Assembly (NCBI RefSeq): GCF_030316765.1
Contig: NZ_JASZYT010000006.1
Location: 1 to 64,000 of the forward strand
Length of the DNA stretch: 64,000 nt
Reading direction: 5' to 3'
DNA from: Variovorax saccharolyticus
GTDB taxonomy: Bacteria; Pseudomonadota; Gammaproteobacteria; Burkholderiales; Burkholderiaceae_C
The notes beneath the pieces were generated by a model. It saw only the letters and a list, made by a program, of their open reading frames with translations. It was not told where the DNA came from and searched no databases. This document shows positions 9,966 to 18,207 of the stretch, piece by piece. The first letter of the stretch is position 1. Each line of letters starts with the position of its first letter. The position numbers and the translations under genes were made by a program.

Positions 9966-10876
9966 CTCCGATGACCTCCCGCCCCTTCAAGCAAGTCGAC
10001 GTCTTCACCTCGACGCCCTATTTCGGCAATCCGCTCGCCGTCGTGCTCGACGGCAGCGGCATCGACGACGCCGCGATGCAGCGCTTCGCGGCCTGGACCA
10101 ATCTCTCCGAGACCACCTTCATCCTGCCGCCGACCGAACCGGCGGCCGACTACCGCGTGCGCATCTTCACGCCCGGCGGCGAGCTGCCGTTCGCCGGCCA
10201 TCCGACGCTCGGCAGCTGCCATGCCTGGCTGCAGGCCGGCGGCAAGCCGAAGGCGGCGGCACAGATCGTCCAGCAGAGCGCCGTGGGACTGGTCGCCATC
10301 CGGCGCGAGGGCGAGCGCCTGGCTTTCGCCGCGCCGCCGGTGCGCCGCATTGCGCCGAGCCCGACCTTGCTGGCCAAGGTCGCCGCCGCGCTCGGACTTC
10401 GCGCGCCGCAGATCGTCGCCGCGCAGTTGCTCGACAACGGCCCTGCATGGCTGGGCCTGCTGCTGAACGATGCCGACACGGTGCTCACGCTCAAGCCCGA
10501 CCACCGGGCGCTGCGCGAGCTGGGGCAAAAAGTCGGCGTCGCGGGCCTTCCGGCCGCGGACGATTCGCCGCGCCTGATCGGGCGCTCCAACCGCGAGGCA
10601 CGCGCCTTCGCGCGCTCGGAGGAAGCGCCGGCCGACATCGAGGTGCGGGCCTTCGCGGCGCCGATCGGCGTCGAGGAGGACCCGGTCACGGGCAGCTTCA
10701 ATGCCAGCCTGGCGCAATGGCTGATCGCCGACGGGCATCTGCCCGAGAGCTACGTGGCCGCGCAGGGCCAGACCCTGGGACGCGCGGGACGCGTGCACAT
10801 ACGGCGCGATGCCGATGGGCAGGTGTGGGTCGGGGGGGATTCGGTGACCTGCGTGGATGGCACGGTGATGCTTTGA
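9962..10876 (+). CDS. PhzF-family isomerase
   Basis: 304-aa diaminopimelate-epimerase-fold protein. Motifs are QVDVFTSTPYFGNPLAVV at the start with the conserved NPLAV, the acid in LSETTFILPP, TPGGELPFAGHPTLGS, and GVEEDPVTGSFNAS near the C-terminus. PhzF enzymes isomerise small cyclic or aromatic compounds; most genomic copies have no known substrate. ATG 9962 overlaps the GST stop; ATG 9971 is the alternative. No phenazine genes are present, so phenazine synthesis is not implied. Confidence 0.88.
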   Translation: MTPMTSRPFKQVDVFTSTPYFGNPLAVVLDGSGIDDAAMQRFAAWTNLSETTFILPPTEPAADYRVRIFTPGGELPFAGHPTLGSCHAWLQAGGKPKAAAQIVQQSAVGLVAIRREGERLAFAAPPVRRIAPSPTLLAKVAAALGLRAPQIVAAQLLDNGPAWLGLLLNDADTVLTLKPDHRALRELGQKVGVAGLPAADDSPRLIGRSNREARAFARSEEAPADIEVRAFAAPIGVEEDPVTGSFNASLAQWLIADGHLPESYVAAQGQTLGRAGRVHIRRDADGQVWVGGDSVTCVDGTVML

Positions 10877-11066
10877 CCAGCCGCCTCGCAGGGTGTTGAA
10901 ACCTGGGGGTCTCGGGCCGATCCGACGCCCGAAAAGACGGTTCATGCCGCAGTCACTTTCCTGATATGCGACCGGATACGGCGCGTTGCCGGGAGCCGCG
11001 CGCAGGCCGATGAAACAGACGCAAGTGCGCCGCTAGAGTGCACGCTGCCTGTCCATCCGTCTTCGC

Positions 11067-12533
11067 ATGAACCGACCCCGAGCTGCCAAACCTCACCCCC
11101 TGTTTTCCCGCTTCGCGGCGGCGCCGAAGCCGGCCGGGCCCGACGCGCTCTACGAGCAAGCCCTGGCGCTGTACCAGCAAAGCCACTGGGAGGCGGCCAT
11201 CGCCCTGTGTCGCGACAAGCTGCTGCCGCAAGCACCTCATCATCGGGACGGCCTCTCGCTGCTCGGCGCGGCCTGTTTCCTGCAAGACGACCTGCCGGCC
11301 TCCGATCGCTATCTGCAGGCAGCGATCGCAGCAGGCGCGGGCGCCGAGACCCACACCAACCTCGGCGTCACGCTGAATGCGCTGCATCGACCCGATGAAG
11401 CCGAAGCCGCCTACCGGCGGGCCGTGGCGCTCGATCCGCGGCAGGCCAAGGCCTGGAACAACCTGGGCAACCTGCTGACGCGCAGCTTCCAGGCCAGCCG
11501 CCGCGACGAGGCCCTGCATTGCTACCGGCAGGCGCTGGCGGCCAAACCCGACTACGCCAATGCCCATACCAACCTGGGACACGAACTGGAGAACCGCAAG
11601 GATCTGGCCGGCGCCGAGAAGTGCTATCGCGAGGCCTTGCGGCTCCAACCCCGCTTCCTGCCGGCCATCGGCAATCTGGCCGCCCTGCTCAAGCGGCTGA
11701 AGCAGCCCGCGGAGGCGCTGAAGTACTACCGGCAGGCCATCCTTCTCGATCCGCGCGATCCCGCTTTCATCGGCAACGCACTCGGCCTCTGCCGCGAAGT
11801 CGCGGATTGGCGCGCCGACGGCAGGGCGACGGTCGCCAGTCTCGTGGCGGCACTGGAGCGCGACGGGGCGAGCGACCTGGCACCCCTCTATCTGCTGGCC
11901 TGGCCGGAGTGCGGCGCCGAACTGCAGCGCAGCGCAGCGCGGCGCTTTGCAACGAAGCGATGGGCCTGGGCGCTGGCGCAGCCGCCGCTGGTCTCCGCCG
12001 CCATGGCGCGCGAAGGCCCGTTGCGCATCGGCTACCTGTCGGCCGACTTCCGCAACCACCCGGTGGCCCACCTGGTGACCGAGGTGATCGCCGCGCGGGA
12101 TCGCACGCAGTCCGAAGTGTTCCTCTACGCCTACGGCCCGCCAGCCGACGACCCGCAGCGCCGCGCCCTGCAACGCGCCACCGACCACTTCACCGACATC
12201 GGCGCCATGGACGACCTCGATGCCGCGCGGCGCATCCGCGACGACGGCATCGACGTGCTGGTCGACCTGACCGGCTACACCACCCATGCGCGGCTCGCGA
12301 TCACCGCCCTGCGCCCTGCGCCCGTGATCGCCTCGTGGCTCGGCTACATCGGAAGCCTGGGTGAACCGCGTCTGGCCGACTATGTGATCGGCGACGCCAT
12401 CGCCACGCCCCCGGCGCTGGCGCACCAGTTCAGCGAAACGCTGGCCCTGATGCCCGAGTGCTACCAGCCCAATGCGGCCCTGTATCCGCTGGCGCCAGCA
12501 CCAGCGCCGGGCTGGTCTCGCCTTCGAGCGTGA
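11067..12533 (+). CDS. TPR/SPINDLY-type O-linked N-acetylglucosaminyltransferase, 3'-truncated
   Basis: The first 300 residues are tetratricopeptide repeats (for example THTNLGVTLNALHRPDEAEA). From about residue 320 the SPINDLY/OGT catalytic domain begins (LRIGYLSADFRNHPVAHLV, then VDLTGYTTHARLAI). Family members run to 650-750 aa; here the frame ends at 488 aa, only 10-15 codons past CYQPNAALYPL. The UDP-sugar-binding half is therefore missing and the last residues are read from the opposite-strand adhesin fragment. Such enzymes often glycosylate nearby surface adhesins, which fits the neighbours. As written it should be inactive. Confidence 0.8.
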   Translation: MNRPRAAKPHPLFSRFAAAPKPAGPDALYEQALALYQQSHWEAAIALCRDKLLPQAPHHRDGLSLLGAACFLQDDLPASDRYLQAAIAAGAGAETHTNLGVTLNALHRPDEAEAAYRRAVALDPRQAKAWNNLGNLLTRSFQASRRDEALHCYRQALAAKPDYANAHTNLGHELENRKDLAGAEKCYREALRLQPRFLPAIGNLAALLKRLKQPAEALKYYRQAILLDPRDPAFIGNALGLCREVADWRADGRATVASLVAALERDGASDLAPLYLLAWPECGAELQRSAARRFATKRWAWALAQPPLVSAAMAREGPLRIGYLSADFRNHPVAHLVTEVIAARDRTQSEVFLYAYGPPADDPQRRALQRATDHFTDIGAMDDLDAARRIRDDGIDVLVDLTGYTTHARLAITALRPAPVIASWLGYIGSLGEPRLADYVIGDAIATPPALAHQFSETLALMPECYQPNAALYPLAPAPAPGWSRLRA

Positions 12534-12720
12534 CATGCAGGTCGCTGCCGACGCGCGTCAGGGTGGCGTTTTCAGGGCCGACCTCACCCTCGGTCTTGAG
12601 CAGGTACTTGACGTTCGGCAAGGCCTTGATCTTGAGCGGCGCCGCGCCGTCCAAGGCGATCGGATCGCCCGCCTTCTTACCGCTCTTGTTGATGACGACT
12701 GCCGTCTTTTTTGTAGCCAC
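12430..12720 (-). pseudogene. N-terminal fragment of a large repeat adhesin (BapA-prefix-like)
   Basis: Residues 1 to about 75 (MATKKTAVVINKSGKKAGDP onward, with a short beta-rich domain) look like the N-terminal prefix of giant BapA/LapA-type adhesins of several thousand residues. After SPALVL the frame runs into the reversed glycosyltransferase sequence and stops at 96 aa. Fragment identity is moderate; truncation is clear from the junction with the gene on the other strand at about 12,489-12,510. Confidence 0.5.
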
Positions 12721-12756
12721 TGAATGCCCCAGCTCTAGTAAAGAGATTAGAAAAAA

Positions 12757-15051
12757 TTAAACAAAAAAATGGGTGCGAGTCGAGCTGCAGGCCACCATGG
12801 CCCGCACGCTGCCGTACGTGGCGTTGTTCACCGTGTAGCTCGGTGCAACCATCTTGCCGTTGGCATCGATCGTGGCGCCGCCACCCAGCGAGGACGCGAC
12901 CTCGCGCAATTGCCCGACGTTGGCCGCGTCGGTGTTCGCCATGCCGGCGCCGACGTTCTGCAGCAGCACCGCAGCGCCGCCCTGGTTGAAGGTCACCGTG
13001 CCGCGGTTGGAGCCGGCGTCGTAGGTCACCGCGTCGAGCGTGTTGCCGCCGGCGTCGACCAGGCCGGCCTTCTTGAGTTGGCCGACATTGACCGCATCGG
13101 TTTCGGCCTTGCCTGCGGCCACGCCGCTCAGCACGCGCTCACCGTCGGTGCCCGCGAAGTTCACTGAGGTGCCGGCCTTGTCGCCCGCCACCGTGATGGC
13201 GTTGGTCGTTGCGTCCTGCTTCACCAGGCCCACCGTGCCGTTGTCGAGCTTGTTCGAGATGTTGGTGATCTCGCTCGTGTTGCCGGCGATCTTGGTCTCG
13301 GCCGTGCTCAGGCGTCCGTTCGTTGCGTTCAGCTGCGACATGTTCACCGCGTCGTAGTCGGCGATGCCGGCCGTGACGTTCTTCAGCGTGCGGGTGTTGC
13401 CGTCCCTGTCGGCGAAGTCCACGGCCACGCCGTCGGTGGCCTTGCCCACCGTCAGGTTGGCACCGGCTGCAGCTTGCTGCACCAAGCCGATGGTGCCGCT
13501 GGCCAGGTCGCCCTTGATGCCATCGATTGCACCGGTGTTCTGCGTCACGCGGTCGTCGATGTTGGTGATGGCATCACCCACGCTGCTGACCGTCGAGCCG
13601 TTCACGCTGTAGCTAGGTGCGGAGAGCTTGCCGTCCGCGCCGACCGCCGAGCCGCCGCCCAGGGCCTTGGCGACCGAATCGCCCACGCCGTAGAGCTGCG
13701 AGCCGTTGACGGCGTCCATGCTGGTCGCATTGACCGCCCCGGCCGTGACGTTCTTCAGCGTGCGGGTGTTACCGTCCCTGTCGGCGAAGTCCACCGCCAC
13801 GCCGTCGGTGGCTTTGCCCACCGTCAGGTTGGCACCGGCTGCAGCTTGCTGCACCAGGCCCACCGTGCCCTTGGACAGGTCGTCCGTGAGGCCCTCGATC
13901 GCGCTCTTGTTGTCATCGATCGCGCTCTTGTTCAGCGTCACGCGGCCGTCGAGGTTGGTGACTGCGTCACCCACGTTGTTGACCGTCGAGCCGCCCACGC
14001 TGTAGCTGGGTGCGGAAACCTTGCCGTCCGCGCCGACCGTCGAGCCGCCGCCCAGGGCCTTGGCGACCGAATCGCCCACGCCGTAGAGCTGCGAGCCGTT
14101 GACGGCGTCCACACTGGTCGCATTGACCGCCCCGGCCGTGACGTTCTTCAGCGTGCGGGTGTTGCCGTCCCTGTCGGCGAAGTCCACCGCCACGCCGTCG
14201 GTGGCCTTGCCCACCGTCAGGTCGGCGCCGGCTGCAGCTTGCTGCACCAGGCCCACCGTGCCGTTGTTCACGTTGGTCGTGAGGTTGGTGATCGCGTCCG
14301 TGTTGCCGGCGATGTTGGTCGCGTTGGTCGTCACGCGGCCATCCAGATTGGCGATGGCACCCCCCACGCTGTTGACCGTCGTGCCGCCCACCGTGTAGCT
14401 CGGTGCCGAAACCGTGCCGTCCGCGTTGACCGCCGAGCCTCCGCCCAGGGCGTTAGCCAACGAAGAGCTCACGCTATAGAGCTGCGAGCCGTTGATGGCA
14501 TCGGTGCTGGCGGAACCGACCGAGCCTTTGGCGAGACCCGAGATCTGGCCGTTATTGAGCCGGATGCCCGCGCCGGAAGCCGTGATGTTGAGGCCAACGC
14601 CATTGCCATTGGTGGTCTGGACACCCGTCGTGATGCCGTTGATGTATTGGTAGCCGCCAACGGACATGTTGTTGTTGGCAATTACCACATTGTTCGTTTG
14701 GCTGGTGTTGTTGTAGCCAGAAAAATTGCTACACGCAGACCACGTAGGGTTGGAAGAGGTTCCATCCATATATTGGCAACCACCCGGGTCGACACTGCCA
14801 AAAGCAGTGTCATTGACGACAAAACTCGCAAAGGCGCTCTGTGGCATGCTGAAACTGGCCAGACCGGCCAAGACCATTGCCGCCGCCGCCAGCACCGAAC
14901 GGCCAGGACGTGGCGCGCCACCCGCGCCCTCTTGCGTCTGCGCACGCACCACTGCGCCCTTCGAAGCCTTGCCTCGTGCCGAGACGGCTTCACTGGCGGC
15001 CACCCATGCTCCAAGGGCTTCATTCCAAATACTGGTATACGACTTATTCAT
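12757..15051 (-). CDS. trimeric autotransporter adhesin (YadA-like), lacking the membrane anchor
   Basis: 764 aa. It opens with an extended signal peptide region (MNKSYTSIWNEALGAWVAAS) and a hydrophobic segment ending before SFASFVV. The passenger contains Hia/YadA stalk and head motifs such as TDAINGSQLYSV, DAVNGSQLYGVGD and NVGQL, in three near-identical blocks. A normal member ends in a roughly 70-residue YadA beta-barrel anchor; here it ends NATYGSVRAMVACSSTRTHF and stops in A/T-rich DNA, so it cannot anchor in the outer membrane. A GAAGGA ribosome site supports ATG 15051. Probably secreted or dead unless the junction is an assembly fault. Confidence 0.85.
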   Translation of the reverse strand: MNKSYTSIWNEALGAWVAASEAVSARGKASKGAVVRAQTQEGAGGAPRPGRSVLAAAAMVLAGLASFSMPQSAFASFVVNDTAFGSVDPGGCQYMDGTSSNPTWSACSNFSGYNNTSQTNNVVIANNNMSVGGYQYINGITTGVQTTNGNGVGLNITASGAGIRLNNGQISGLAKGSVGSASTDAINGSQLYSVSSSLANALGGGSAVNADGTVSAPSYTVGGTTVNSVGGAIANLDGRVTTNATNIAGNTDAITNLTTNVNNGTVGLVQQAAAGADLTVGKATDGVAVDFADRDGNTRTLKNVTAGAVNATSVDAVNGSQLYGVGDSVAKALGGGSTVGADGKVSAPSYSVGGSTVNNVGDAVTNLDGRVTLNKSAIDDNKSAIEGLTDDLSKGTVGLVQQAAAGANLTVGKATDGVAVDFADRDGNTRTLKNVTAGAVNATSMDAVNGSQLYGVGDSVAKALGGGSAVGADGKLSAPSYSVNGSTVSSVGDAITNIDDRVTQNTGAIDGIKGDLASGTIGLVQQAAAGANLTVGKATDGVAVDFADRDGNTRTLKNVTAGIADYDAVNMSQLNATNGRLSTAETKIAGNTSEITNISNKLDNGTVGLVKQDATTNAITVAGDKAGTSVNFAGTDGERVLSGVAAGKAETDAVNVGQLKKAGLVDAGGNTLDAVTYDAGSNRGTVTFNQGGAAVLLQNVGAGMANTDAANVGQLREVASSLGGGATIDANGKMVAPSYTVNNATYGSVRAMVACSSTRTHFFV
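13358..14280. repeat. three long near-identical repeats inside the adhesin gene
   Basis: A block encoding the TDGVAVDFADRDGNTRTLKN segment recurs with marker GTGACGTTCTTCAGCG at 13373, 13745 and 14138, periods of 372 and 393 bp. The 21-bp difference is one extra heptad (NKSAIDD duplicated) in the middle copy. Near-identity at DNA level implies recent duplication or gene conversion and makes this area prone to deletion and misassembly. Confidence 0.85.
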
Positions 15052-15417
15052 CAGACAGATCCTTCAAGTTCAAATTGATGCCGTTTCGCGCAGACCGTCT
15101 GGGCGACAAAGGCTCTCTATTGCCCTCGACTCCGAATGCATGAACCCAGTTGATGCGCAGTACAAGGACTTGGGATCAATGATATTGAAGCGCCTTTGCG
15201 CCGTATATGAGAATCCTCTTAGAAACAATTGAAGAAGCGCAATGAAAAGCTGCATCGCCGATCCCTGTCTGGATCGTTAAAAATTCCCGTTAATTCGCGC
15301 CATTAAATTAATTTCAGACGCATCGATCTATTCGATTTCGCCCGCGTGATCGAGCTCGATCCGCCCGCGGTCGCCGCCGCGACCGCGCGTGGCGCCTCCC
15401 ATTGGCAGAATCCCCGC
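15052..15417. other. 366-bp intergenic region, AT-richer, no gene seen
   Basis: The gap separates the divergently oriented adhesin and phosphatase. It must hold the promoter of the adhesin (its AAGGA ribosome site is at about 15,058-15,063) and is clearly less GC-rich than its surroundings, especially 15,180-15,330. I saw no convincing -35/-10 pair, hairpin or RNA gene. The in-frame extension of the phosphatase to 15,346 is not credible coding sequence. Confidence 0.5.
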
Positions 15418-16092
15418 ATGGGAACCCTCTACCTCGTGCGCCACGGGCAGGCCAGCTTCGGCGCCGCCGACTACGACCAACTCAGCGACCTGGGCCGCAA
15501 GCAAGCCGTGCGGCTGGGCGAATACTGGCGCGAGCGCGGCATGCGCTTCGACGCCGTGATCACCGGCACGCTGAAGCGCCATCGCCAGACCTGGGAGGGC
15601 ATCGCCGAGGGCCTGGGGATCGGGCACGAGGACGTGCTGCCCTGGCCCGGACTCAACGAGTACGACAGCGAGGCGATCATCGCGACGGTCCATTCCGGCA
15701 AGCTCGAGAAGCCCGATTCGCCGGAGATGTACCGTCACCATTTCCGCCTGCTGCGCGACGGGCTGGGCGCCTGGATGCAGGGCCGCACCGAACCGGTCGG
15801 CATGCCGAGCTACGTCGATTTCCTGGCAGGCGTGACGACCGCGCTCGACCATGTGCGCGACAAGCACCACGGCGCCAAGGTGCTGGTGGTGTCCAGCGGC
15901 GGTCCGATCAGCACCGCCGTGGGCCATGTGCTGGGCACCAGCCCCGAGACCACGGTCGAGCTGAACCTGCGGATCCGCAACACCGCGGTGACCGAGTTCG
16001 CGTTCACGCCGAAGCGCCACATGCTGCTGACCTACAACACGCTGCCGCACCTCGACGGCCCGGCCTACGAAGGCTGGGTCACCTATTCCTGA
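15418..16092 (+). CDS. histidine phosphatase family protein
   Basis: 224-aa cytosolic phosphatase of the phosphoglycerate mutase-like fold. The catalytic RHG motif is at residues 8-10 (LYLVRHGQASFG), with the second histidine expected in the SSGGPIS region near residue 160. ATG 15418 puts the RHG at the usual distance from the start. Substrates of this group are diverse and cannot be assigned. It stands alone, converging on the molybdenum hydroxylase operon. Confidence 0.87.
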   Translation: MGTLYLVRHGQASFGAADYDQLSDLGRKQAVRLGEYWRERGMRFDAVITGTLKRHRQTWEGIAEGLGIGHEDVLPWPGLNEYDSEAIIATVHSGKLEKPDSPEMYRHHFRLLRDGLGAWMQGRTEPVGMPSYVDFLAGVTTALDHVRDKHHGAKVLVVSSGGPISTAVGHVLGTSPETTVELNLRIRNTAVTEFAFTPKRHMLLTYNTLPHLDGPAYEGWVTYS

Positions 16093-16095
16093 AGA

Positions 16096-16866
16096 CTACT
16101 TCGTCACTTCGCGCAGCCAGGCCGAGCAATCGGCCGCGGCTTCGACCGGCCAGTCGACCTTGAGCAGGGTGTCGCCACGCTGCAGCTCGATGCGGATGTG
16201 ACGGCCGTCCGCCGTGCTGCCATTCACGAGCCGCGACCACCAGCCGCGGCCCGCTGACGCGGGCGCAGCCGGGACGGCCGCGGGTGTCGTTGCAACCGGC
16301 GCCGCAGCCGGCGCCACGACAGCCGCAACGGGCCGCGCAGCAGCCGCCAAGGGGGCCGGTGCCGCAGGCTGGATCGGCGCCGCCGGAGCCCTTGCCGGCG
16401 TGGTGGCTGCCACTGAAGGACCGCCTTCCAGCCGCGCCACCAGGTTCTGGCCGAACTCCTCCCACATCCGGTCGGCCTTGGTCTTCATGACGCTGAGCCC
16501 GAAGGTGCCGAGCCGCCCGAGCACGTCGACCTTGACCTTCATGCGCAGCTCGGTGCGGCCGTCCGGCAATTCAGTCAGGAAGAGTTCGCTCTGCTGCTTC
16601 AGCGAACTGGCGACCGAGGCGTCCTCGCCGGTGCCTTCGCAGCGCAGGTAGCGCGGTGCCTGCTGCTCGACGATGGTCGTTCGCAGCTTGAACTTGGCGC
16701 TGATGAAGGAGATCTTGACGTGGATCTGGGCGATGTACTCGACCTCGCTCACCACCTCGATCGACTTCATGCCGGGCACGCAGCTGCCCATCACCTGGGG
16801 GTCGAGCAGCATCTGCCAGACCTGCGCCGCGGGCGCGGCGACCGTCATCGTCTTTTCAATTTCCAC
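16096..16866 (-). CDS. CoxG-like SRPBCC protein with added C-terminal segment
   Basis: Residues 1-145 are a CoxG/SRPBCC domain (MEIEKTMTVAAPAAQVWQML, then LFGS-equivalent MGSCVPGMKSIE). CoxG homologues help recruit or mature molybdenum hydroxylases at the membrane. An Ala/Pro-rich linker of about 50 residues follows, then a short domain ending KVDWPVEAAADCSAWLREV, which I do not recognise. 256 aa against about 150-200 for plain CoxG. The start overlaps the end of the iron-sulfur subunit gene by 11 bp, so it belongs to that operon. Confidence 0.83.
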   Translation of the reverse strand: MEIEKTMTVAAPAAQVWQMLLDPQVMGSCVPGMKSIEVVSEVEYIAQIHVKISFISAKFKLRTTIVEQQAPRYLRCEGTGEDASVASSLKQQSELFLTELPDGRTELRMKVKVDVLGRLGTFGLSVMKTKADRMWEEFGQNLVARLEGGPSVAATTPARAPAAPIQPAAPAPLAAAARPVAAVVAPAAAPVATTPAAVPAAPASAGRGWWSRLVNGSTADGRHIRIELQRGDTLLKVDWPVEAAADCSAWLREVTK

Positions 16867-17332
16867 GCATCTTCTCCGCAGCGTTCATGACGGATTCGAC
16901 GATCTGCGTGTAGCCGGTGCAGCGGCAGAGGTTGCCGCTGAGGCCGTGGCGCACTTCGTCGACCGTCGGGTTCGGGTTTCGGGCCAGCATCGCGCACGAC
17001 GCCATCAGGAATCCGGGGGTGCAGTAGCCGCATTGCAGGCCGCCGCATTGCATGAAGCTCTGCTGCAGCGGATGCAGCGCATCGCCGCTGCCGAGGCCCT
17101 CGACCGTCGTGATGCGGCAGCCGTCGGCCTGCACCGCCAGCGACAGGCAGGACTTGACCACCTCGCCGTCTACGATCACCGAGCAGGCGCCGCAGGTGCC
17201 GGTCTCGCAGCCGCGCTTGGTGCCGGTCAGGTGCAGGTCGTCGCGCAGGAAGTCCGACAGCATGCGGCGCGCCGGCACCTCCATCGTTTGCGCCTCGCCA
17301 TTGACGGTGATCGCGATCAGGTGCTTGCTCAT
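16856..17332 (-). CDS. molybdenum hydroxylase, [2Fe-2S] small subunit
   Basis: 158-aa electron-transfer subunit of a xanthine dehydrogenase/CO dehydrogenase-family enzyme. Plant-type cluster cysteines are C42, C47, C50 and C62 (GCETGTCGAC); the second, helical cluster uses C101, C104, C136 and C138 (CGYCTPG, CRCTGY). It carries electrons from the molybdenum site to FAD. Start and stop overlap its neighbours by 4 and 11 bp, so it is a tight operon member. Confidence 0.92.
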   Translation of the reverse strand: MSKHLIAITVNGEAQTMEVPARRMLSDFLRDDLHLTGTKRGCETGTCGACSVIVDGEVVKSCLSLAVQADGCRITTVEGLGSGDALHPLQQSFMQCGGLQCGYCTPGFLMASCAMLARNPNPTVDEVRHGLSGNLCRCTGYTQIVESVMNAAEKMRGN

Positions 17333-18207
17333 GGCTTGTCTCCATCGATGGCCAGGTCGAACAGCTGGGCGATGGTGCGCCGGGCCACCACCCGCACCAT
17401 GTCGCGGCGATAGTCCTCGCTGCCGCGCGAATCCGAGACCGCGAGGATGTCCGCGCTCGCGATGTCGGCCGCCTCGGCCGCCACCTCCGCAGTCACGGCC
17501 TTGCCGGCCAGGAAGGCCTCGGCGCGCGCAACGCGGGCCGGGATCGGGGTCGAGGCGCCGACCACCAGCCGGGCCTCGTGGCAGCGCGCGCCGCTGCGGC
17601 GCACCGACAGCGCGACATTCACCAGCGGCCGGTGCTCGGCCGCGGTGCGCCGGAAGCGGGTGTAGCGGCCAGCGGCGTCGGCCGAGGGAGCCGGGACGCG
17701 GATGTCGAGCACCACCTCGTCGGGCTCGATGGCCGTGACGTAGTAGTCGACCAGGAATTCCTCCATGCCGAGCACCCGCTCGCCGCGCGAGCTGGCCAGC
17801 GTGACCCGGGCGTCGAGCGCCATCAGGCAGCTGGGCGGGTCGGTGGCCGGGTCGGCATAGCAGAGGTTGCCGCCGATCGTGCCCTGGTGGCGCACCTGCG
17901 GGTTCGCCACTTGCGCCGCCATCGCGGCCAGCATCGGGTAGTGCTGCTGCACCAGCGGCGACCGCGCCACGTCGCAGTGGCGCGAGAGCGCGCCGATGCG
18001 CAGGCCCTCGCGGGCGTCGAAGGAGATGCCGCGCAATGCGTCGAGCCGGGCGATCGAGACGATGTGGGTCGGCGTCAGCATGCGCTGGCGCATCGCCAGC
18101 ATCAGGGCGCTGCCGCCGGCCATCACGCGGCAGTCGTCGCCGAGATCAGCCAGCATGCGGCTGGCCTCGTCGATCGTGGCCGGTTGCAGGAAATCGAAAT
18201 CACGCAT
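17329..18207 (-). CDS. molybdenum hydroxylase, FAD-binding medium subunit
   Basis: 292 aa. N-terminal FAD PCMH-type domain with MAGGSALMLAMRQRML and the TIGGNLCYADPATDPPS flavin loop, followed by the CO dehydrogenase flavoprotein C-terminal domain. It passes electrons to the final acceptor. Start at ATG 18207 (MRDFDFLQP) overlaps the large-subunit stop by 8 bp; upstream in-frame codons lie inside that gene and are not used. Confidence 0.92.
   Translation of the reverse strand: MRDFDFLQPATIDEASRMLADLGDDCRVMAGGSALMLAMRQRMLTPTHIVSIARLDALRGISFDAREGLRIGALSRHCDVARSPLVQQHYPMLAAMAAQVANPQVRHQGTIGGNLCYADPATDPPSCLMALDARVTLASSRGERVLGMEEFLVDYYVTAIEPDEVVLDIRVPAPSADAAGRYTRFRRTAAEHRPLVNVALSVRRSGARCHEARLVVGASTPIPARVARAEAFLAGKAVTAEVAAEAADIASADILAVSDSRGSEDYRRDMVRVVARRTIAQLFDLAIDGDKP

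Noticed and set aside
9962..10876. Phenazine biosynthesis locus
   Set aside because: Only a PhzF homologue is present; no phzA-E or G genes.
13373..14280. CRISPR or satellite repeat on the minus strand
   Set aside because: The repeats are in-frame coding blocks of the trimeric adhesin.
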